Part shown: positions 17,443 to 25,813 of the stretch, piece by piece | Position numbering within the stretch: the first letter of the stretch is position 1 | How the letters are laid out: the number at the start of each line of letters is the position of its first letter | Source: Methylobacterium terricola | GTDB lineage: Bacteria; Pseudomonadota; Alphaproteobacteria; Rhizobiales; Beijerinckiaceae | Direction of reading: 5' to 3' | Length of the DNA stretch: 64,000 nt | Assembly (NCBI RefSeq): GCF_006151805.1 | Contig: NZ_VDDA01000019.1 | Location: 1-64,000 of the forward strand | Made by a program: the position numbers and the translations under genes | The notes under the pieces: generated by a model | Database searches by the model: none | Told to the model about the DNA's origin: nothing | Seen by the model: the letters and a program-made list of their open reading frames with translations, nothing else

Positions 17443-18429
17443 ATGCGGTGGGAGCAGGCGGCCAAGCTCATCACGCTCGCGCGCGACCTAGCGGGAACCC
17501 GCGAGGGGCTGACGCTTGGCGAGATGGCCGATCGGGCCGGTGTGGGGCGGCGCACGGCCGAGCGAATGCGAGACGCCCTGCGCGACGTGTTCCCCGCTCT
17601 GGAGGAGGTACCGGATGGGCGCGGCAAGCGTTTCCGTATCGCCGGCGGGCTCTCTGCCTTTGCTGTCGCGCCGACGCCCGACGAGCTCGCCGAACTAGAG
17701 GCTGCCATCCGGCAGCTCGCGCAGACCGGGAACGATGCACGGGCGGAGTTGCTGCGCAGCCTCGGCCGCAAGGTGCGCGCCGCTCAGAAGGCCGAGGCCC
17801 TCCGCCGCCTCGGGCCCGATCTTGAGGCGCTGCTCTCGGCCGAGTCGCTCGCGATGCAGGCGGGTCCTCGCCCGCACGTCCCGTCCAAGATCCTGGCGGT
17901 GGTACGTGAGGCAATCAAGGCGTCCGTGACGATGCGCTTCCTCTACCGGGGAGCCCAGCGCCACGTCGATCCATGGGGTCTACTGCTCGGGCGCGTGCCG
18001 TACCTCGTTGGTCCGGCCGTGGGACAGTCTGAGCCGTTCTTGTGGCGGCTGGATCGTATCGATGAGGTTACCCTCGCTGACACAGGCTCCAGCCGTCAAC
18101 CAGATTTCGACCTCAGGGCCTACGCTGCCCGCTCGTTCGGCATCTACCAGGAAGAGCCACAGGACATCACTCTACGCTTTATGCCACATGCTGCGGAAGA
18201 AGCTCGAGGTTTTCTTTTCCACCCCAATCAAATCTTTGATGAGGAACCGGATGGCTCGCTTACTGTCCGCTTCAGAGCCGGGGGCCTGCTTGAACTCACG
18301 CACCATCTCTTCACCTGGGGCGATAGCGTCGAAATCCTTACCCCACTGTCCCTTCGAGAATTGATGTGTGCCGAGCTGCACCAAGCGATGGAGCAACACG
18401 GCAAATCACTTACACTTCCGGTTCCGTAG
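17443..18429 (+). CDS. WYL-domain transcriptional regulator
   Basis: A 328-aa regulator. The N-terminus is a DeoR-type helix-turn-helix (LTLGEMADRAGVGRRTAERM, residues about 25-45), followed by a linker and a WYL domain in the C-terminal half (MRFLYRG, HVDPWGLLLGR, FLWRLDRIDEV). WYL domains bind ligands, often nucleic-acid or nucleotide signals, and are frequent regulators of defence loci. GAGG lies 5 bases before ATG 17443. It is divergent from the AAA gene across 68 bases, so it very likely controls that block. The DNA becomes visibly less GC-rich towards its 3' end. Confidence 0.85.
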   Translation: MRWEQAAKLITLARDLAGTREGLTLGEMADRAGVGRRTAERMRDALRDVFPALEEVPDGRGKRFRIAGGLSAFAVAPTPDELAELEAAIRQLAQTGNDARAELLRSLGRKVRAAQKAEALRRLGPDLEALLSAESLAMQAGPRPHVPSKILAVVREAIKASVTMRFLYRGAQRHVDPWGLLLGRVPYLVGPAVGQSEPFLWRLDRIDEVTLADTGSSRQPDFDLRAYAARSFGIYQEEPQDITLRFMPHAAEEARGFLFHPNQIFDEEPDGSLTVRFRAGGLLELTHHLFTWGDSVEILTPLSLRELMCAELHQAMEQHGKSLTLPVP

Positions 18430-18559
18430 GCCACTCTTATGCGATGGTGAACAAGATCCGGAGAAGCGGCGTAGACGTCGTTCGAAGCGTCGAAGCCGCC
18501 GGCGGCCCAGTGTCAAGCGACCGGGCCAGGGTCAAGGCCATACAGCCTCGAGGCCGGCG

Positions 18560-19906
18560 TCAGGCCCCGGTCACACGCCAGACCACGTTGCCGACGTCGT
18601 CGGCCATCAGCAGCGACTGATCGGGACCGAGCGTGACGCCAACTGGCCTGCCATAGGAGACACTCTCGTCGGGCGCCAGAAAGCCGGACAGGATGTCGCG
18701 AGCCGGTCCGGACGGGCGGCCGTTCTCGAACGGCACGAAGACCAACTTGTAGCCGCTCAATGTGCTGCGGTTCCAGGAGCCGTGCTGCCCGATCGCCATG
18801 CCATCCGGGAAGCCGGGCAGCGTTCCTGCCGGTACCCAGCAAAGACCCAGGGATGCAGTGTGGCCGCCCAGCGCATAGTCCGGTGTGATCGCGCGGGCGA
18901 CGGCGGTGGCGTCCTGCGGCACGCGGTCATCGATTGTCTGCCCCCAATACGAGTACGGCCAGCCATAGAACCCACCATCCTGCACGGATGTGAGATAATC
19001 CGGGGGCGTCTCGTCGCCCAACCCGTCGCGTTCGTTGACCACCGTCCACAGCACGTTCGTGCTCGGTTCCCAGGCGAGGCCGACAGGATTGCGCAGTCCC
19101 GAGGCGAAGATGCGGCTCGTGCCGCTGGCGAGGTCGAGTTCGTAGACGGCCGCGCGGCCCTCTTCGACCGCCATGCCATCGTCGCCGATGTTGCTCAGCG
19201 AGCCGACGCCCGCATACAGCTTTGACCCGTCCGCGCTCACCAGCAGGCTGCGTGTCCAATGGCCGCCGGGCTTGAAATCGACCAGCTTGCGGCCAGGCCC
19301 GGCAATTCTGGTGCTGCCCCCGGCGTAGGGAAACACGACGATGCCGTCGGTGTTGCCGACGTAGAACTTGTCCTCCACGAGGGCCATGCCGAACGGCTGG
19401 CTGAGGCCTGTGAGGAACGGCTCGCACGTCTCCGCCACGCCGTCACCATCCGTGTCGCGCAGCAGCGTGATGCGGTTTGCACTGACCCCCGCGGCGCGGG
19501 CGCGCTTCATGGTTGCGGTCATGGCGTGGTCGAACAGGTGCCGCATGACCTTGCGCGGCTCGCCGGACGATTCGGCGACCAGCACATCCCCATTCGGCAG
19601 CACATGAAGCCAGCGGGGGTGGTCCAACCCGGTGGCGAAGGCATTGACCTTCAAACCGGGAGCAGCGACCGGAAGCTGCCCCGGTGACCACCCGCGTGCT
19701 GAGGGCATCTTCAGCGTCATGATCCGACCCTGCGGTTTTGCGGTCGGAATGGTGGGCGCACTGCCCCAGGCAGGTTCGTAGCTGCCATCGCGAAATTGCC
19801 GCAGCCTGGACGCGGCTCCACCGATCAACGAAACACCGCGTGCGAACGCATTCGACAAGCTCAACGACCCTCTCCCAATGATTGTTACCTGATCGGCTGG
19901 AGGCAC
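18560..19906 (-). CDS. PQQ-dependent sugar dehydrogenase, sorbosone type
   Basis: A 448-aa beta-propeller enzyme of the L-sorbosone/glucose dehydrogenase family, expected to oxidise an aldose or aldehyde in the periplasm with PQQ. Visible family features are NAFATGLDHPRWLHVLPNGD, ITLLRDTDGDGVAE, the GLRNPVGLAWEP motif, GWPYSYWG and a GQHGSWNRS segment near the end. The N-terminus lacks an obvious signal peptide or lipobox from any start, so export is unclear; the first ATG (19906) may not be the true start. It stands alone downstream of the WYL gene with a convergent orientation. Confidence 0.8.
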   Translation of the reverse strand: MPPADQVTIIGRGSLSLSNAFARGVSLIGGAASRLRQFRDGSYEPAWGSAPTIPTAKPQGRIMTLKMPSARGWSPGQLPVAAPGLKVNAFATGLDHPRWLHVLPNGDVLVAESSGEPRKVMRHLFDHAMTATMKRARAAGVSANRITLLRDTDGDGVAETCEPFLTGLSQPFGMALVEDKFYVGNTDGIVVFPYAGGSTRIAGPGRKLVDFKPGGHWTRSLLVSADGSKLYAGVGSLSNIGDDGMAVEEGRAAVYELDLASGTSRIFASGLRNPVGLAWEPSTNVLWTVVNERDGLGDETPPDYLTSVQDGGFYGWPYSYWGQTIDDRVPQDATAVARAITPDYALGGHTASLGLCWVPAGTLPGFPDGMAIGQHGSWNRSTLSGYKLVFVPFENGRPSGPARDILSGFLAPDESVSYGRPVGVTLGPDQSLLMADDVGNVVWRVTGA

Positions 19907-20132
19907 CTGGGCTGGGTACGGCCGCCGGAACCGGTTCTAGACGGGCGCTGCCGAGGAAATGGAACTACGCCGGCGGCGCGACCGCCTTCCCAGGATCATA
20001 ATCCACATCGCCATCGCAAGAGCCCGATCGATACCACGCATGTTCAAGCGGATCACGGGTGGAGGACTGGAGCGCGACCTGGAGGCCGATCTTGGCCGCG
20101 GAGCCGCGCCGTTCCGGGTCGACACGCTGCGA

Positions 20133-20437
20133 TCAGCCAGGCGGCGGCGTGCCTGAGGCGCGACGGGAGCTTCCTTCCGAGAGCGCCTGACAGAACCTCT
20201 GGATCTGGTGCAGGGTGATGATGCTGGCCTGTAGCAGCGTGAAGGCCTCGTAGATGCCGGCGCGCCGCTCATAGCGGACGGGCAAGCGGCGGGCGCCGTT
20301 GAACCAGGATGGCTGCACTCGACCACCCAGCGATACCGCTCGAGCCTGTCAGTTCGCTTGATGCCGCGCCGGGCAATCCGCGGTCTGATCCCGCGTGCCC
20401 GGCACTCCCGACGCCGCGCTCCGGCATCACCCGACAA
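20133..20437 (-). pseudogene. IS5-type transposase remnant, frameshifted
   Basis: On the minus strand, RIARRGIKRTDRLERYRWVVE (from about 20390 to 20330) is the typical IS5 DDE-transposase sequence before the final helix. It then shifts frame near 20320 into WFNGARRLPVRYERRAGIYE, which continues to QRFC. The normal stop after QRFC is read through, because CAG replaces the TAG seen in the copy at 114-116. The gene is truncated at its 5' end, so it is inactive. Confidence 0.7.
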
Positions 20438-20731
20438 AAGCCCATCCGACGTGCTTCGGCCGCTGGCCTGATAGCACCGCTAGTCGAGCTTGGCTAATGA
20501 TCTCGGGATGTCCGCTGGTACCCCCGCAGCAGACTTCGCGAGGGGAGGGGGGCCAACACATCTCTGGTCTTCGTCGCTGGCCGTGCCCCTGACGGTCCCA
20601 CGTACACTAGCAATTCAGATAATGCATCAGGACGTTTTTTTCGGATCGCAGAGCTCCTCTGACCGGGATGTCGCTCGGTAAGCTGGGCGTGATCGTTGTT
20701 CGAGGCGCCTTGGAACGACGCCTCGCATATG
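20438..20731. other. non-coding stretch upstream of the reductase
   Basis: About 300 bases between the IS remnant and the operator pair. There is a small hairpin, CGAGGCG (20701-20707) and CGCCTCG (20719-20725), just before the operators. No gene was seen. Confidence 0.4.
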
Positions 20732-20765
20732 GTTGCCACGGCAACAAAATGGTTGCTATGGCAAC
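20732..20765 (+). promoter_or_regulatory. paired palindromic operator, MarR type
   Basis: Two 14-bp palindromes, GTTGCCACGGCAAC (20732-20745) and GTTGCTATGGCAAC (20752-20765), lie exactly 20 bp apart (two helical turns), each preceded by ATG. They sit 74 bases before the reductase start. The TTGC-N6-GCAA form suits a MarR dimer, and a MarR gene lies just downstream of the reductase. Dimer pairs on one DNA face would bind cooperatively. Confidence 0.65.
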
Positions 20766-20821
20766 ATAATCGTGCGAGCATCGGGCATGAGAGCGTTCAA
20801 TCGCCCACCTCGGAGGAAACG

Positions 20822-20842
20822 ATGCGCAGGGCTCGGCAATGA
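20822..20842 (+). CDS. six-codon leader ORF overlapping the reductase start
   Basis: A very strong ribosome site, CGGAGGAAAC (20811-20820), precedes ATG 20822, which opens a 6-codon frame (MRRARQ) ending at TGA 20840-20842. That stop overlaps the ATG (20839) of the reductase in another frame. This looks like a translational-coupling leader: ribosomes loaded at the strong site end on the reductase start, which has no good site of its own. Confidence 0.45.
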   Translation: MRRARQ

Positions 20843-22083
20843 ATGGGTGCCGCGACATCATCGTCGTTGGAGCCGGTCAGGCAGGTTTCCAGGCGGCTGC
20901 GTCGCTGCGTGAGGCGGGCTTCGACGGATTGCTGACGATCGTCGGCGACGAACCCGTCGCGCCATACCAGCGTCCGCCCCTCTCGAAAGCCTACCTGGCG
21001 GGCAAGGCGACGGCGGGGACCCTGGCGCTGAGACCGGCGAGCTTCTACGCCAACCATCGCATCACGCTCAGGCTCGGCGAGCGGGCCGCCCTTATCGATC
21101 GGCCCGTCCAGCAGCTCGAACTCACATCGGGCGAGCGGTTGGGTTATGACCACCTCATCCTGGCCACAGGAGCCCGCAATCGTTCCCTGCCGGTTCCTGG
21201 GGCCGACCTTGCCGGTGTGCTCCAGCTTCGCACGCTGGCGGATGCCGAGGACGTCCAGCGGTATCTGGCTGGCGTCGAGAGCGTCGTCGTCGTGGGGGCC
21301 GGCTTCATCGGCCTCGAATTCGCATCGGTGGCCGCGGCGCGCGGGATTGCCGTCACGGTCGTCGAGTTCGCCGACCGAGTCATGTCGCGGGCGGTCTCCC
21401 GACCGACCTCAGCCTTTTTTCGGGACGCACACGAGGCCGCCGGGATCCGGTTCGCCTTCGGCGTGGGCGTGGGCCGCATCACGGGAGCGGACGGGCACGT
21501 CACCGCTGTCGAGACGACCAACGGCCGCGTGGTCGCGGCCGATCTCGTGCTGGTCGGCATCGGTGTCGTGCCGAACGTGGAACTCGCGGCGGAGGCGGGT
21601 TTGGCCGTCGCCGACGGTATCCTGGTCGACCACGCCCTTCTCACGTCGGACCCGTCCATCTCGGCGATCGGCGACTGCGCCACGTTCCCGAACTCCTTCG
21701 ACGGGAATGCACCGACGCGCATCGAATCGGTTCAGAACGCCGTCGACCACGCTCGCTGTGTCGCTACCCGTCTCGCCGGACGGGCGGCATCCTACGCTGC
21801 CCTGCCCTGGTTCTGGAGCGATCAGGGTGGCTGGAAGCTGCAGATCGCCGGTCTGGCGAACCCGCACGATCTGACCGTGACGCGCGGCGACCCGGCACAG
21901 GGAGCGTTCTCGGTCTTCTGCTACCGGCACGACCGCCTCGTCGGGGTCGAGTCGGTGAACAGGCCTGCCGACCACATGATCGCACGGCGGCTCATCGCCG
22001 AGCGCCTGCCGCTGGTGCCCGATCAGGCGGCCGACCTCGCCCTCGACTTGCGGGCGCTGATCAGAACTGCCGCGGCTGCCTGA
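20839..22083 (+). CDS. FAD-dependent ferredoxin reductase
   Basis: A 414-aa NAD(P)H:ferredoxin/rubredoxin reductase of the putidaredoxin-reductase type. It has an N-terminal FAD loop VVGAGQAGFQAA (residues 8-19), PPLSKAYL, an LATGARNR motif near 110, a second Rossmann loop VVVGAGFIGLEFA near 150 for NADH, and AIGDCATFPN near 270. It passes electrons from NADH to a 2Fe-2S ferredoxin, which in turn reduces a cytochrome P450; both partners are encoded just downstream. The start overlaps a 6-codon leader frame. Regulation is probably through the MarR-type operator pair 74 bases upstream. Confidence 0.88.
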   Translation: MNGCRDIIVVGAGQAGFQAAASLREAGFDGLLTIVGDEPVAPYQRPPLSKAYLAGKATAGTLALRPASFYANHRITLRLGERAALIDRPVQQLELTSGERLGYDHLILATGARNRSLPVPGADLAGVLQLRTLADAEDVQRYLAGVESVVVVGAGFIGLEFASVAAARGIAVTVVEFADRVMSRAVSRPTSAFFRDAHEAAGIRFAFGVGVGRITGADGHVTAVETTNGRVVAADLVLVGIGVVPNVELAAEAGLAVADGILVDHALLTSDPSISAIGDCATFPNSFDGNAPTRIESVQNAVDHARCVATRLAGRAASYAALPWFWSDQGGWKLQIAGLANPHDLTVTRGDPAQGAFSVFCYRHDRLVGVESVNRPADHMIARRLIAERLPLVPDQAADLALDLRALIRTAAAA

Positions 22084-22107
22084 GCGGAGCGGCCTGTCCC
22101 ATCTCGA

Positions 22108-22653
22108 TCAGTCCCGACGTTCGCGCCGGGATGTCCCGGACATCGTCACGGCTGGCAGGTTCGCGTGCAGGCGGTTGAGAAGATCGATCAGGGTGTCCCG
22201 CTGCTCGGGCGTCAGGCAGGCCGTCAGACGTCGCTCGCGCTCCAGCGCCACGACGATGATCTCGTCGTGCAGCGATTCACCCTGCGGTGTGAGGCGGATC
22301 AGGCGTCGGCGCGCGTCGGACGGGTCCTCGTCGATGGCGACGAGATCGCGCTTCTCCATCGAGGCGATGGTCCGGCTCACCGGCCCCTTGTCGAACCCGA
22401 TCACTTGGCAGATCCGGGCGGCCGATATGCCGGGCTCGATGGCGAGCAGGGACATGATCCGCCACTCGGTGACGTTGACCCCGAAGCGGCTCTGATAGGT
22501 GGTGCTGGCGCTGTGCGACAGCTTGTTGGCGACGAAGGTGAGAAGCGCCGGCACGTACCGCTCGAGGTCGAGCCGCAGCCCAGGCGTCGCGTCCGTGGCC
22601 GGTGCCTGGTCGATTGCTCGATCCCTGGCGCGTCTTGCTCGACCCGATGGCAT
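22108..22653 (-). CDS. MarR family regulator
   Basis: A 181-aa winged-helix repressor. The MarR core is visible: FGVNVTEWRIMSLLAIEPG, then ARICQVIGFDKGPVSRTIAS (recognition helix) and the wing DEDPSDARRRLIRLTPQG. I set the start at ATG 22653, with GGAGAGA just upstream; the frame is open to 22788 but that part overlaps the divergent promoter region. It sits between the reductase and the P450, convergent with one and divergent from the other, and is the natural candidate to control both in response to an aromatic acid. Confidence 0.85.
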   Translation of the reverse strand: MPSGRARRARDRAIDQAPATDATPGLRLDLERYVPALLTFVANKLSHSASTTYQSRFGVNVTEWRIMSLLAIEPGISAARICQVIGFDKGPVSRTIASMEKRDLVAIDEDPSDARRRLIRLTPQGESLHDEIIVVALERERRLTACLTPEQRDTLIDLLNRLHANLPAVTMSGTSRRERRD

Positions 22654-22800
22654 CGTCTCTCCGCTGCGCTGTCGATGCTCCATCTTATGTCTCGACGGAT
22701 CGGCCGCGTCCAGGCGCACATCTCCGTTTAATGGGGAGATTCTGGCCAATCTTTCGCGTTCGATACATACAAAATAGCAATAAAACATGGAGGATCGCTC

Positions 22801-24054
22801 ATGATAAAGCCGTCACATATAGCGAATTCTGCTGCGCCACCGGCCGTCCCGCCGGTCGATGTCCATGGTACAGGCGCCGCAATCGTCGACATCGATCCCT
22901 TCTCGATTGAGTTCTTCGAGGATCCCCACCGCATCCATGAGGCGTTGCGAGAGGCGGGGCCGGTGGTGTGGCTGCCGCGCTGGGGCGTGCACGCTGTCGC
23001 GCGCTACGAGGAGGTGCGGGCCGTGCTGCACGATCCGGCGATTTTCTGCTCCGGCCGCGGCGTGGGCCTGAGCGACTTCGCCAAGGAGAAGCCCTGGCGG
23101 CCCCAAAGCCTGATCCTGGAAGCCGATCCGCCGGCCCATGGACGCACGCGCGCGGTGCTAAGCCGGGTCCTGTCGCCGGCGGTCATGAAGACCCTGCGCG
23201 AGCGGTTCCAAGCGGCTGCAAACCAGCTCGTCGACAGGCTCCTGGTACGTCGCGAGATCGATGCGGTCGCCGATCTCGCCGAGACCTTCCCGCTCTCGGT
23301 CTTCCCGGAGGCGGTCGGGCTGCGAGAGGACGGGCGCGAGCACCTGCTGCCCTATGCGGGTCTCGCCTTCAACGCCTTCGGGCCGCCCAACGAGTTGCGC
23401 CAACGCGCCTTCGAAACCGCGGCACCCCACGTCGCATGGGTCATGGAGCAGTGCCAGCGCGAGAACCTGAAGCCTGGCGGCTTCGGCGCGGCGATCCACG
23501 CGGCCGCGGATACGGGCGCCATCACGCACGAGGAGGCACCGCTCCTCGTGCGCTCGCTGTTGACGGCGGGCCTCGACACGACGGTGAACAGCATCGGGGC
23601 CGCAATCTACTGCCTGGCCCGCTTCCCCGAAGCCTGGGCCGCGTTGCGGGCCGATCCGACCCTCGCCCGCGCGGCCTTCGAGGAGGCGGTGCGGTTCGAG
23701 AGCCCGGTCCAGACCTTCTTCCGCACCACGACCCGGCCGGTCGAGATCGGCGGGGTGCATCTCGACGAGGGCTCCAAGGTCCTGATGTTCCTGGGCGCCG
23801 CCAACCGCGACCCGCGCCGCTGGAGCGACCCCGGCCGCTACGACCCGATCCGCTCGACGGTCGGCCATGTCGGCTTCGGGTCCGGCATCCACATGTGCGT
23901 CGGCCAGCTGCTCGGCCGTCTCGAAGGCGAGGTGATCCTGTCGGCCCTCGCCGCGAAGGTCGGCTCGATCGCGATCACCGGACCGGTCGTGCGCCGGTAC
24001 AACAACACCCTGCGCGGGCTCGAGCGCCTGCCCGTCACCCTGACGGCCGCCTGA
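22801..24054 (+). CDS. cytochrome P450, CYP199-like
   Basis: A 417-aa soluble bacterial P450. The haem-binding loop is GFGSGIHMCVGQLLG near residues 358-372, with Cys as the iron ligand. The I-helix has AGLDTT near 255, and the ExxR pair lies in FEEAVRFESP. The sequence style (ILEADPPAHGRTRAVL, AGLAFNAFGPPN) resembles CYP199 enzymes, which O-demethylate para-substituted benzoates such as 4-methoxybenzoate. GGAGG lies a few bases before ATG 22801. The ferredoxin follows after 14 bases and the reductase is nearby, giving a complete three-part system. The exact substrate is an inference. Confidence 0.88.
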   Translation: MIKPSHIANSAAPPAVPPVDVHGTGAAIVDIDPFSIEFFEDPHRIHEALREAGPVVWLPRWGVHAVARYEEVRAVLHDPAIFCSGRGVGLSDFAKEKPWRPQSLILEADPPAHGRTRAVLSRVLSPAVMKTLRERFQAAANQLVDRLLVRREIDAVADLAETFPLSVFPEAVGLREDGREHLLPYAGLAFNAFGPPNELRQRAFETAAPHVAWVMEQCQRENLKPGGFGAAIHAAADTGAITHEEAPLLVRSLLTAGLDTTVNSIGAAIYCLARFPEAWAALRADPTLARAAFEEAVRFESPVQTFFRTTTRPVEIGGVHLDEGSKVLMFLGAANRDPRRWSDPGRYDPIRSTVGHVGFGSGIHMCVGQLLGRLEGEVILSALAAKVGSIAITGPVVRRYNNTLRGLERLPVTLTAA

Positions 24055-24068
24055 AGGACGACCATGCC

Positions 24069-24392
24069 ATGCCGACCATCACCTTCATCCGCCCGGACGG
24101 CACGCAGCGGGAGCTTGCCGTCGCCGAGGGCACGAGCCTGATGCAGGCCGCGACCAACCAGGGCCTCGATGGGATCGTGGCCGAGTGCGGCGGCAACGCG
24201 ATGTGCGCCACCTGCCACGTCTACGTCGACGAGGCCTGGTCCGAGCGTCTGCCGCCCCTGTCCGACGACGAGGATGCCCTGCTCGACGGCGCTGCCGCCG
24301 AGCGCCTGCCGACGAGCCGGCTATCCTGCCAGATCATCGCGACCGCCGCCCTCGACGGACTGGTGGTACGTCTGCCCGACCGTCAGGTCTGA
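24069..24392 (+). CDS. 2Fe-2S ferredoxin
   Basis: A 107-aa vertebrate/putidaredoxin-type ferredoxin. The iron-sulphur ligands are visible as C-x5-C-x2-C (CGGNAMCATC, about residues 40-49) with the fourth Cys in RLSCQI near residue 86. It carries electrons from the FAD reductase to the P450 encoded 14 bases upstream, with which it must be co-transcribed. The correct start is ATG 24069; the ATG at 24064 is out of frame. Length and motif spacing are normal for the family. Confidence 0.92.
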   Translation: MPTITFIRPDGTQRELAVAEGTSLMQAATNQGLDGIVAECGGNAMCATCHVYVDEAWSERLPPLSDDEDALLDGAAAERLPTSRLSCQIIATAALDGLVVRLPDRQV

Positions 24393-24428
24393 GCGGCTTA
24401 AAATATCAATTTCAACGGGAGGAAGACG

Positions 24429-25643
24429 ATGCGTACGGTGACACGGGCCATGCTGCTCGCAACGACATTGCTCACGGCGGGTGCAGCAAAGGCGGAGATT
24501 TCGGACGGGGTGGTCCGGATCGGCGTGCTGACTGATATGTCCGGCCCGTTCCAGGACACCAATGGTCAGGGCTCGGTCGAGGCCGCCCGCATGGCAGCCG
24601 AGGACTTTGCCGGCGGGGGCAAGGGCATCCGGGTCGAGATCGTCGGCGCCGACCACCAGAACAAGGCGGATGTCGGTTCGTCCATCACCCGCAAGTGGCT
24701 CGACGTCGAGAAGGTCGACGCGGTGGTCGACGTACCGAACTCCTCGGTGGGATTGGCCGTCAACGCGCTCCTGCGCGACACCCGGATGGCGTTCCTGGCT
24801 TCGGCCACCGCCACCTCGGACCTCACCGGCAAGGCCTGCTCGCCCAACACGGTGCAGTGGGTCAACGACGCCTGGGCGACCGGCAACACGACCGCCGCCG
24901 CCATGATGAAGCGCGGCGGCACGTCTTGGTACTTCCTGACCGTGAACTACGCGCTCGGCCAGGGCATCGAGTCGGAGGCCAGCGCCTACGTCACCCGCAA
25001 TGGCGGCACCGTGAAAGGGGCCAGTCGCCACCCGCTTGGCACGGCGGACTTCTCGTCCCTGCTGCTGCAGGCGCAAGCGTCGGGCGCAAAGGTCGTCGGA
25101 CTCGCCAATGCGGGTGCAGATGCGATCAATATCGTCAAGCAAGCCAATGAGTTTGGCCTGACGCAGAGCGGCCAATCGCTGGTGGCCTTCCTGGTCTTCA
25201 TCAACGATGTGCACGCGATGGGATTGAAGGACGCACAGGGCCTTCTGCTGACCGAGTCGTTCTATTGGGACATGAGCGACGAGACTCGGACATTCGCGAA
25301 GCGGTTCGCGGCCCGGCCCGGCCAGGCGGGTAAGGTGCCGAGCGGCAACCAGGCCGGCGTCTATTCGGCCACGCTCGCCTATCTCGATGCTGTGGCACGC
25401 ACCGGCAGCGATGACGCTCGAACCGCGGTGGCGGAGATGAAGCGCAAAGGCCCGCGCGACCAGCTGTTCGGCGACCTCACAGTCCGTCCGGACGGGCGAG
25501 CAATCCACCCGATCTACCTTTTCGAGGTGAAGAAGCCGGCGGAGTCGAAGGGCGCCTACGACTACTACAAGCTTGTCGACACAATCCCAGCGGATCAAGC
25601 CTTCCGGCCGCTCGCGGATGGCGGCTGCCCCATGGTGAAATAA
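24429..25643 (+). CDS. ABC transporter substrate-binding protein
   Basis: A 404-aa periplasmic binding protein of the branched-chain amino acid type (Peripla_BP_6). A Sec signal peptide (MLLATTLLTAGAAKA, cleavage after AKA) is followed by the fold hallmark VRIGVLTDMSGPF and a long alpha/beta core. Related proteins in catabolic clusters often bind aromatic acids, so it may capture the P450 substrate. The membrane and ATPase components of the transporter are not next to it. It follows the ferredoxin after 36 bases with a GGGAGGAAG ribosome site and ends the cluster before a hairpin terminator. Confidence 0.88.
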   Translation: MRTVTRAMLLATTLLTAGAAKAEISDGVVRIGVLTDMSGPFQDTNGQGSVEAARMAAEDFAGGGKGIRVEIVGADHQNKADVGSSITRKWLDVEKVDAVVDVPNSSVGLAVNALLRDTRMAFLASATATSDLTGKACSPNTVQWVNDAWATGNTTAAAMMKRGGTSWYFLTVNYALGQGIESEASAYVTRNGGTVKGASRHPLGTADFSSLLLQAQASGAKVVGLANAGADAINIVKQANEFGLTQSGQSLVAFLVFINDVHAMGLKDAQGLLLTESFYWDMSDETRTFAKRFAARPGQAGKVPSGNQAGVYSATLAYLDAVARTGSDDARTAVAEMKRKGPRDQLFGDLTVRPDGRAIHPIYLFEVKKPAESKGAYDYYKLVDTIPADQAFRPLADGGCPMVK

Positions 25644-25657
25644 TCGATGGAGGCCCT

Positions 25658-25700
25658 TCCGCCGATTTGAGACTCGATCGGCGGAATTTATTGTATTTAT
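25658..25700 (+). terminator. hairpin terminator of the P450 cluster
   Basis: A perfect 9-bp stem, TCCGCCGAT (25658-25666) and ATCGGCGGA (25677-25685), is followed by ATTTATTGTATTTAT. It lies 15 bases after the binding-protein stop. The position and the AT-rich tail fit a rho-independent terminator. Confidence 0.7.
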
Positions 25701-25813
25701 CGGTCTTGTTTAATATCAACCATAAGATAAACAATCATTTAAAAATATTATTTTGTGATTGCGACAGGTGACAGAGACTGTTTGACTGGTAAAACGGCAT
25801 AATTATTCTCCTC

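Noticed and set aside
12147..18429. Assignment of the AAA block to BREX, DISARM, CBASS or another named defence system
   Set aside because: None of the core genes of those systems (methylase, PglZ, cyclase, SMODS, helicase) is present; only the WYL regulator is shared in a general sense.
19959..20156. A 65-codon plus-strand frame near the IS remnant
   Set aside because: Arg-rich, no ribosome site, lies in IS debris; I could not support it as a gene.
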